Of a stretch of 64,000 bases of DNA, positions 61,130 through 64,000 are shown in pieces. A program made the position numbers and the translations under genes. Within the stretch, counting starts at the first letter, position 1. Each line of letters begins with the position of its first letter. The notes under the pieces were generated by a model. The model did not search any database and was not told the DNA's origin. It saw nothing but the letters and a program-made list of their open reading frames with translations. Source of the stretch: Halosolutus halophilus (lineage in GTDB: Archaea > Halobacteriota > Halobacteria > Halobacteriales > Natrialbaceae); NCBI RefSeq assembly GCF_022869805.1, contig NZ_CP094974.1, positions 4,340,001 through 4,404,000 on the forward strand, written 5' to 3'.

Positions 61130-62107
61130 TCAGTTATCAATCCGTGGGTCGAGTGCGTCTTGCAGGCCGTCACCGAACAGGTTGAAGCCGATGACAGTGA
61201 CTAGGATCGCGAGGCCGGGCCAGATACTGAACGTCGGCGCGTTGATCATGTGGTGGCGCGATCCGGCGAGCATCTGGCCCCACGACGGCGTCGGCGGCTG
61301 TGCGCCGAAGCCGAGGAAGGACAGTCCGGCGATGATCAAAATCGCGTAGCCGATCTGTAACGTCGACTGGACCAGCACCGGCGCGAAGCTGTTCGGGATG
61401 ACGTGTCTGAGGATGATGTTTCGGTCCTTGACGCCCGCGGCTTTCGCGGCTTCGATGTACTCTTCTTCGCGGACGCTCACGACGCGCGACCGGATCAGGC
61501 GGTTGAACACGGGGATGGACGCGACCCCCACGCCGACGATCGCGAACCAGATATTGTTTCCGAGAACGGCCATGATCGCGATCACGAGCACGAGGAACGG
61601 GATCGCGTACATCGTCTCCGTGATCCGCTGGAGCACGTCGTCGACCCAGCCCCCGTAGTACCCGGAGACGGCGCCGATGATCGTCCCGCCGACGAACCCC
61701 ACGGCGGTCGCAAAAAAGCCCGCGGTCATCGCGATCCGCGTGCCGTAGATGAGACGGGTCAGGATGTCCCGACCGCGTTCGTCGGTACCGAGCGGATACT
61801 GGAGTTCGCCGCCCATGCCGACCGGCGGGAGCAACCGTAACTCGTTGATATTGTTCGGGTCGCTCACCGGATCGTGGAGGAACGTCTTCGCGAACCCGTA
61901 GTCGAACACGACGGCATCGACGGTCGTGAAGACCGTCACGGCGGTCATGAAACCGATGATGTACAGGCCGATTCGAGCGGTCGTGTCCTGTTTGACCTGT
62001 TTGATCGTATACGAGAGCCCGACGTTCGCCTCGACCTCTTCACCCTCGTCCTGGATGGACTCCCCGTCCGAGGACGTGTCGTCGCGTTGGTGTTCCGTTA
62101 CTGCCAT
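61130..62107 (-). CDS. dppC: Peptide ABC transporter permease (DppC/OppC-like)
   Basis: A 325-residue permease. An N-terminal acidic region precedes six hydrophobic segments. The BPD_transp_1 EAA loop is EAAKAAGVKDRNIILRHVIPNSFAPVLVQ, and the OppC-type N-terminal segment LLPPVGMGGELQYPLGTDERGRDILTRLIYGTRIAM (G-T-D-x-x-G-R-D) is diagnostic. It pairs with dppB to form the channel. It follows dppB by 28 bases. Confidence 0.95.
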   Translation of the reverse strand: MAVTEHQRDDTSSDGESIQDEGEEVEANVGLSYTIKQVKQDTTARIGLYIIGFMTAVTVFTTVDAVVFDYGFAKTFLHDPVSDPNNINELRLLPPVGMGGELQYPLGTDERGRDILTRLIYGTRIAMTAGFFATAVGFVGGTIIGAVSGYYGGWVDDVLQRITETMYAIPFLVLVIAIMAVLGNNIWFAIVGVGVASIPVFNRLIRSRVVSVREEEYIEAAKAAGVKDRNIILRHVIPNSFAPVLVQSTLQIGYAILIIAGLSFLGFGAQPPTPSWGQMLAGSRHHMINAPTFSIWPGLAILVTVIGFNLFGDGLQDALDPRIDN

Positions 62108-62135
62108 CGTTTCTCACCTTCGTTGATTCGTGCCA

Positions 62136-63152
62136 TCATTCTTGGCCACCGTATTTGACTCGCGGATCGATGTACGCGTACGAGATGTCGGTAATGATGA
62201 CGCCGACGAGGTACGTGAGACCGAACACGATAGTCGTTCCCATCACGACCGGGTAGTCCCGTTGATGGATCGCTTGGATGATCAACCGCCCCATACCGTT
62301 TATCTCGAAAACAGTCTCGGTCAGCACCGCCCCACCGAGCGCCGTGCTCAGACCGAGCCCGATGATCGTGATGACCGGAAGCTGGGCGGGTCTGAACGCG
62401 TGTTTGCGGATGATCGTACGCTCTGGAACGCCGTAAGCCCGGGCGAGTTTGATGTACTCGTCCTGTAACGTGTCGACCATCGTCGATCGTTCGATCCGCG
62501 TTATCTGTGCCATTTGCAGCGTTCCCAGGGTGATCATCGGCAGGATCAGATGCCTGACCGAGAGAGCGATGACCTGTAGCTGGGTCTCAGTTCTGCGAGT
62601 CACCCGGCTGCCGGTTCCCGGCTCGGTCCACGGCATGACGAGTCCCCGTGACGGGAACAGGTCGAGGTGGGTGGCGAAGACGATGATCAACATCAGCCCG
62701 ATCCAGAACGACGGTGTGGAGACGCCGATCAACGAGACGATCCGTGCGACGTGATCGGTGGACTCGTTTCGTCGCTTGGCGGAGATGATCCCCAGCGGAA
62801 CGGCGGTGGCGATCGCGAACGTGAACGCCGACACGGTCAGCAACAGCGTGATCGGAAGCCGATTCATGATGAGTTCAGCCACCGGCATTCCGGAGTTGAC
62901 GTTGATACTCTCGCCGAGGTCACCCTGCGCGACGCTCCCGAGGTAATTGAGGTATCGCTCGTAGACCGGCTTGTCCAGTCCGTACTTGGCCTGCACCTCG
63001 GCGATCTGTTGTGCGCTCGGTGACGGACCGAGCATGATACTCACCGGGTCGCCGGGGATGGCGTTAACGAGGAAGAATACGATCGTTAAGATCCCGAGCA
63101 GTACCGGCACCGCTTGCACTATTCGCCACGCTGTGTACCGAAGTAAACTCAT
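62136..63152 (-). CDS. dppB: Peptide ABC transporter permease (DppB/OppB-like)
   Basis: A 338-residue permease. It begins with the OppB opening RYTAWRIVQAVPVLLGILTIVFFLVNAIPGDPVSIMLGPSPSAQQIAEVQAKYGLDKPVYERYLNYL, then EYIKLARAYGVPERTIIRKHAFRPAQLPVITIIGL (EAA-type loop) and PVVMGTTIVFGLTYLVGVIITDISYAYIDPRVKYGGQE. Six hydrophobic segments are visible. It is transcribed after the binding protein, with a 120-base gap that could hold a processing site or an internal promoter. Confidence 0.95.
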   Translation of the reverse strand: MSLLRYTAWRIVQAVPVLLGILTIVFFLVNAIPGDPVSIMLGPSPSAQQIAEVQAKYGLDKPVYERYLNYLGSVAQGDLGESINVNSGMPVAELIMNRLPITLLLTVSAFTFAIATAVPLGIISAKRRNESTDHVARIVSLIGVSTPSFWIGLMLIIVFATHLDLFPSRGLVMPWTEPGTGSRVTRRTETQLQVIALSVRHLILPMITLGTLQMAQITRIERSTMVDTLQDEYIKLARAYGVPERTIIRKHAFRPAQLPVITIIGLGLSTALGGAVLTETVFEINGMGRLIIQAIHQRDYPVVMGTTIVFGLTYLVGVIITDISYAYIDPRVKYGGQE

Positions 63153-63272
63153 GAATAATCACCCTCTCGTGTAATACTGTACTAATTCTACCGTCATTCT
63201 ACAGTCAAATCCTTAATATTCCGGGGAATCTTCCGCCGTCGACGAATACGTTTCTTTCCGGTCTCTGTCCGA

Positions 63273-64000
63273 TTACTCGACGCCGATGTTGTTGAAGTGC
63301 GTCGACAGCGGGATGATAGCGGAATCCGGATGCGACTGGAAGTCGCTGATGTAATCCGCTACGCCGTAGCTGTTTTTCATGTTGTAGGCGGGCAGGTGCA
63401 CGCGGTCCTCGAGGATCGTGTTCGTCGCCTCGACGTACATCTCGCGGCGCGTCTCCTGGTCGGGCTCTTCGCGCGCGTCCATGATCAGCTGGTCGACCTC
63501 GTCGTTGCCGTAGTACGTTCCGTTCGTGGAGCCCTCGAGTTCCTGCGCGAACAGGTAGTAGGTGAACGCTTCCGGATCGGGCGACCCGGACCACCCGAGG
63601 GTGTACATGTTGTAGTCGTCCTCGCTCCCCGTGGCGTACAGGTCGAGGAAGGTACCCCACTCGAGGCGCTCGAACGTGACATTGTTGAAGCCGACCTCCT
63701 TGAGACCGTTACTCACGGACTCGCCGATCGCTTCGCGCATGTCGTCCGGGGGAACGATGATGTTCCACTCGTAATCCATGCTGACGCCCGCGTCCTCGAA
63801 CAGCTGCGTGGCCTGGTCGATGTCGCGGTCGTGCGGGACCTCCGCCCACTCGTCCTGGGGGAAGTCCCAGGCGTCGACGATCGACTGCGGGAACGGGCTG
63901 TACTGGCGGACGCCGGCGGGCTCGACGAAGCTCTCGATCGCGTCGTCCATCGAGAACGCGTAGTCGACGGCCTCGCGCACCTGCGGATCGGCGGTCGGCC
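63273..64000 (-). CDS. Peptide ABC transporter substrate-binding protein, 5' end outside window
   Basis: The C-terminal 242 codons are present, with the frame open to the window edge (TADPQVREAVDYAFSMDDAI upstream of the first GTG). SBP_bac_5 features: YSPFPQSIVDAWDFPQ, AIGESVSNGLKEVGFNNVTFERLEWGTFLDLYATG, YNMYTLGWSGSPDPEAFTYYLFAQELEGSTNGTYYGNDEVDQLIMDAR, and the C-terminal VHLPAYNMKNSYGV. It is the first gene of the operon and should be lipid-anchored, but the signal peptide is beyond the edge. The substrate is probably a peptide, although sugar- or nickel-binding relatives exist. Confidence 0.93.
   Translation of the reverse strand, partial: PTADPQVREAVDYAFSMDDAIESFVEPAGVRQYSPFPQSIVDAWDFPQDEWAEVPHDRDIDQATQLFEDAGVSMDYEWNIIVPPDDMREAIGESVSNGLKEVGFNNVTFERLEWGTFLDLYATGSEDDYNMYTLGWSGSPDPEAFTYYLFAQELEGSTNGTYYGNDEVDQLIMDAREEPDQETRREMYVEATNTILEDRVHLPAYNMKNSYGVADYISDFQSHPDSAIIPLSTHFNNIGVE

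Noticed and set aside
1-64000. CRISPR array or defence island
   Set aside because: No regularly spaced repeats with unique spacers were seen, and apart from VapBC and the decayed HNH gene no defence-family protein was recognised.

Overview
The window comes from the chromosome of an extremely halophilic archaeon (class Halobacteria). The evidence is high GC content, strongly acidic predicted proteins, many GTG/ATG starts lying about 27 bases downstream of a TATA-like box (leaderless transcripts), and archaeal or haloarchaeal markers: PurO, RibL-type FAD synthetase, Hel308, Hef, the KEOPS subunit Cgi121, type 2 IPP isomerase, the p27 autoantigen family and a tRNA-Gln(CTG) of archaeal form. The hexamer CGATCG is extremely frequent, which would fit a Natrialbaceae-like genome, but I cannot name a species.

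Layout. 1-5.7 kb: a truncated nucleotide pyrophosphohydrolase, a RecA-fold protein, a methyltransferase, DUF1684 and small haloarchaeal proteins, and a large XPD/Rad3-type helicase. 5.7-11.2 kb: FAD synthetase coupled to a small membrane protein, then a complete thiamine-type ABC importer (thiB-thiP-thiQ). 11.3-16.1 kb: membrane proteins and a MacB/LolCDE-like ABC exporter pair. 16.1-24.5 kb: housekeeping metabolism (rpiA, type 2 IDI, larB, phosphosugar mutase) mixed with small zinc-ribbon and histone-fold proteins. 24.5-28.7 kb: cysE, phosphoesterase, aminotransferase, SDR and purO. 28.8-29.7 kb: a decayed HNH-type homing-endonuclease-repeat gene next to tRNA-Gln. 29.7-37.5 kb: catabolic genes (rhodanese lipoprotein, Fe-S flavin oxidoreductase, Zn alcohol dehydrogenase divergent from an amidohydrolase and a DUF59 protein, HpcH aldolase with a D-hydroxyacid dehydrogenase). 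37.5-53.7 kb: Cgi121/Hel308, Usp, PiT, ferredoxin, malate dehydrogenase, MFS, GNAT, p27, DCC protein, Hef, VapBC and TspO. 53.7-58 kb: a kinase/cytidylyltransferase-like membrane protein, glycyl-tRNA synthetase and CBS genes on one strand. 58.1-64 kb: a possible small gene and a five-gene oligopeptide/dipeptide ABC operon running off the right edge.

Most of the window is ordinary core genome. The items most worth a second look are mainly regulatory or contextual. (a) Two identical-type palindromes TTACTC-N6-GAGTAA (13791-13808 and 58260-58277) match the published haloarchaeal TrmB motif TACT-N7-GAGTA. (b) An alcohol dehydrogenase, amidohydrolase and DUF59 trio is homologous to the genes that accompany actinobacterial propane monooxygenases, but no monooxygenase is present here. 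(c) A leader between glyS and the next gene can form two mutually exclusive hairpins, one of which hides the ribosome-binding site. (d) A 48-codon leaderless upstream ORF overlaps the cysE start. (e) Three consecutive inverted repeats sit just before a 49-residue zinc-ribbon gene. (f) A VapBC operator palindrome spans the TATA box. I did not find a CRISPR array, an intact transposon or a clear multi-gene defence island.
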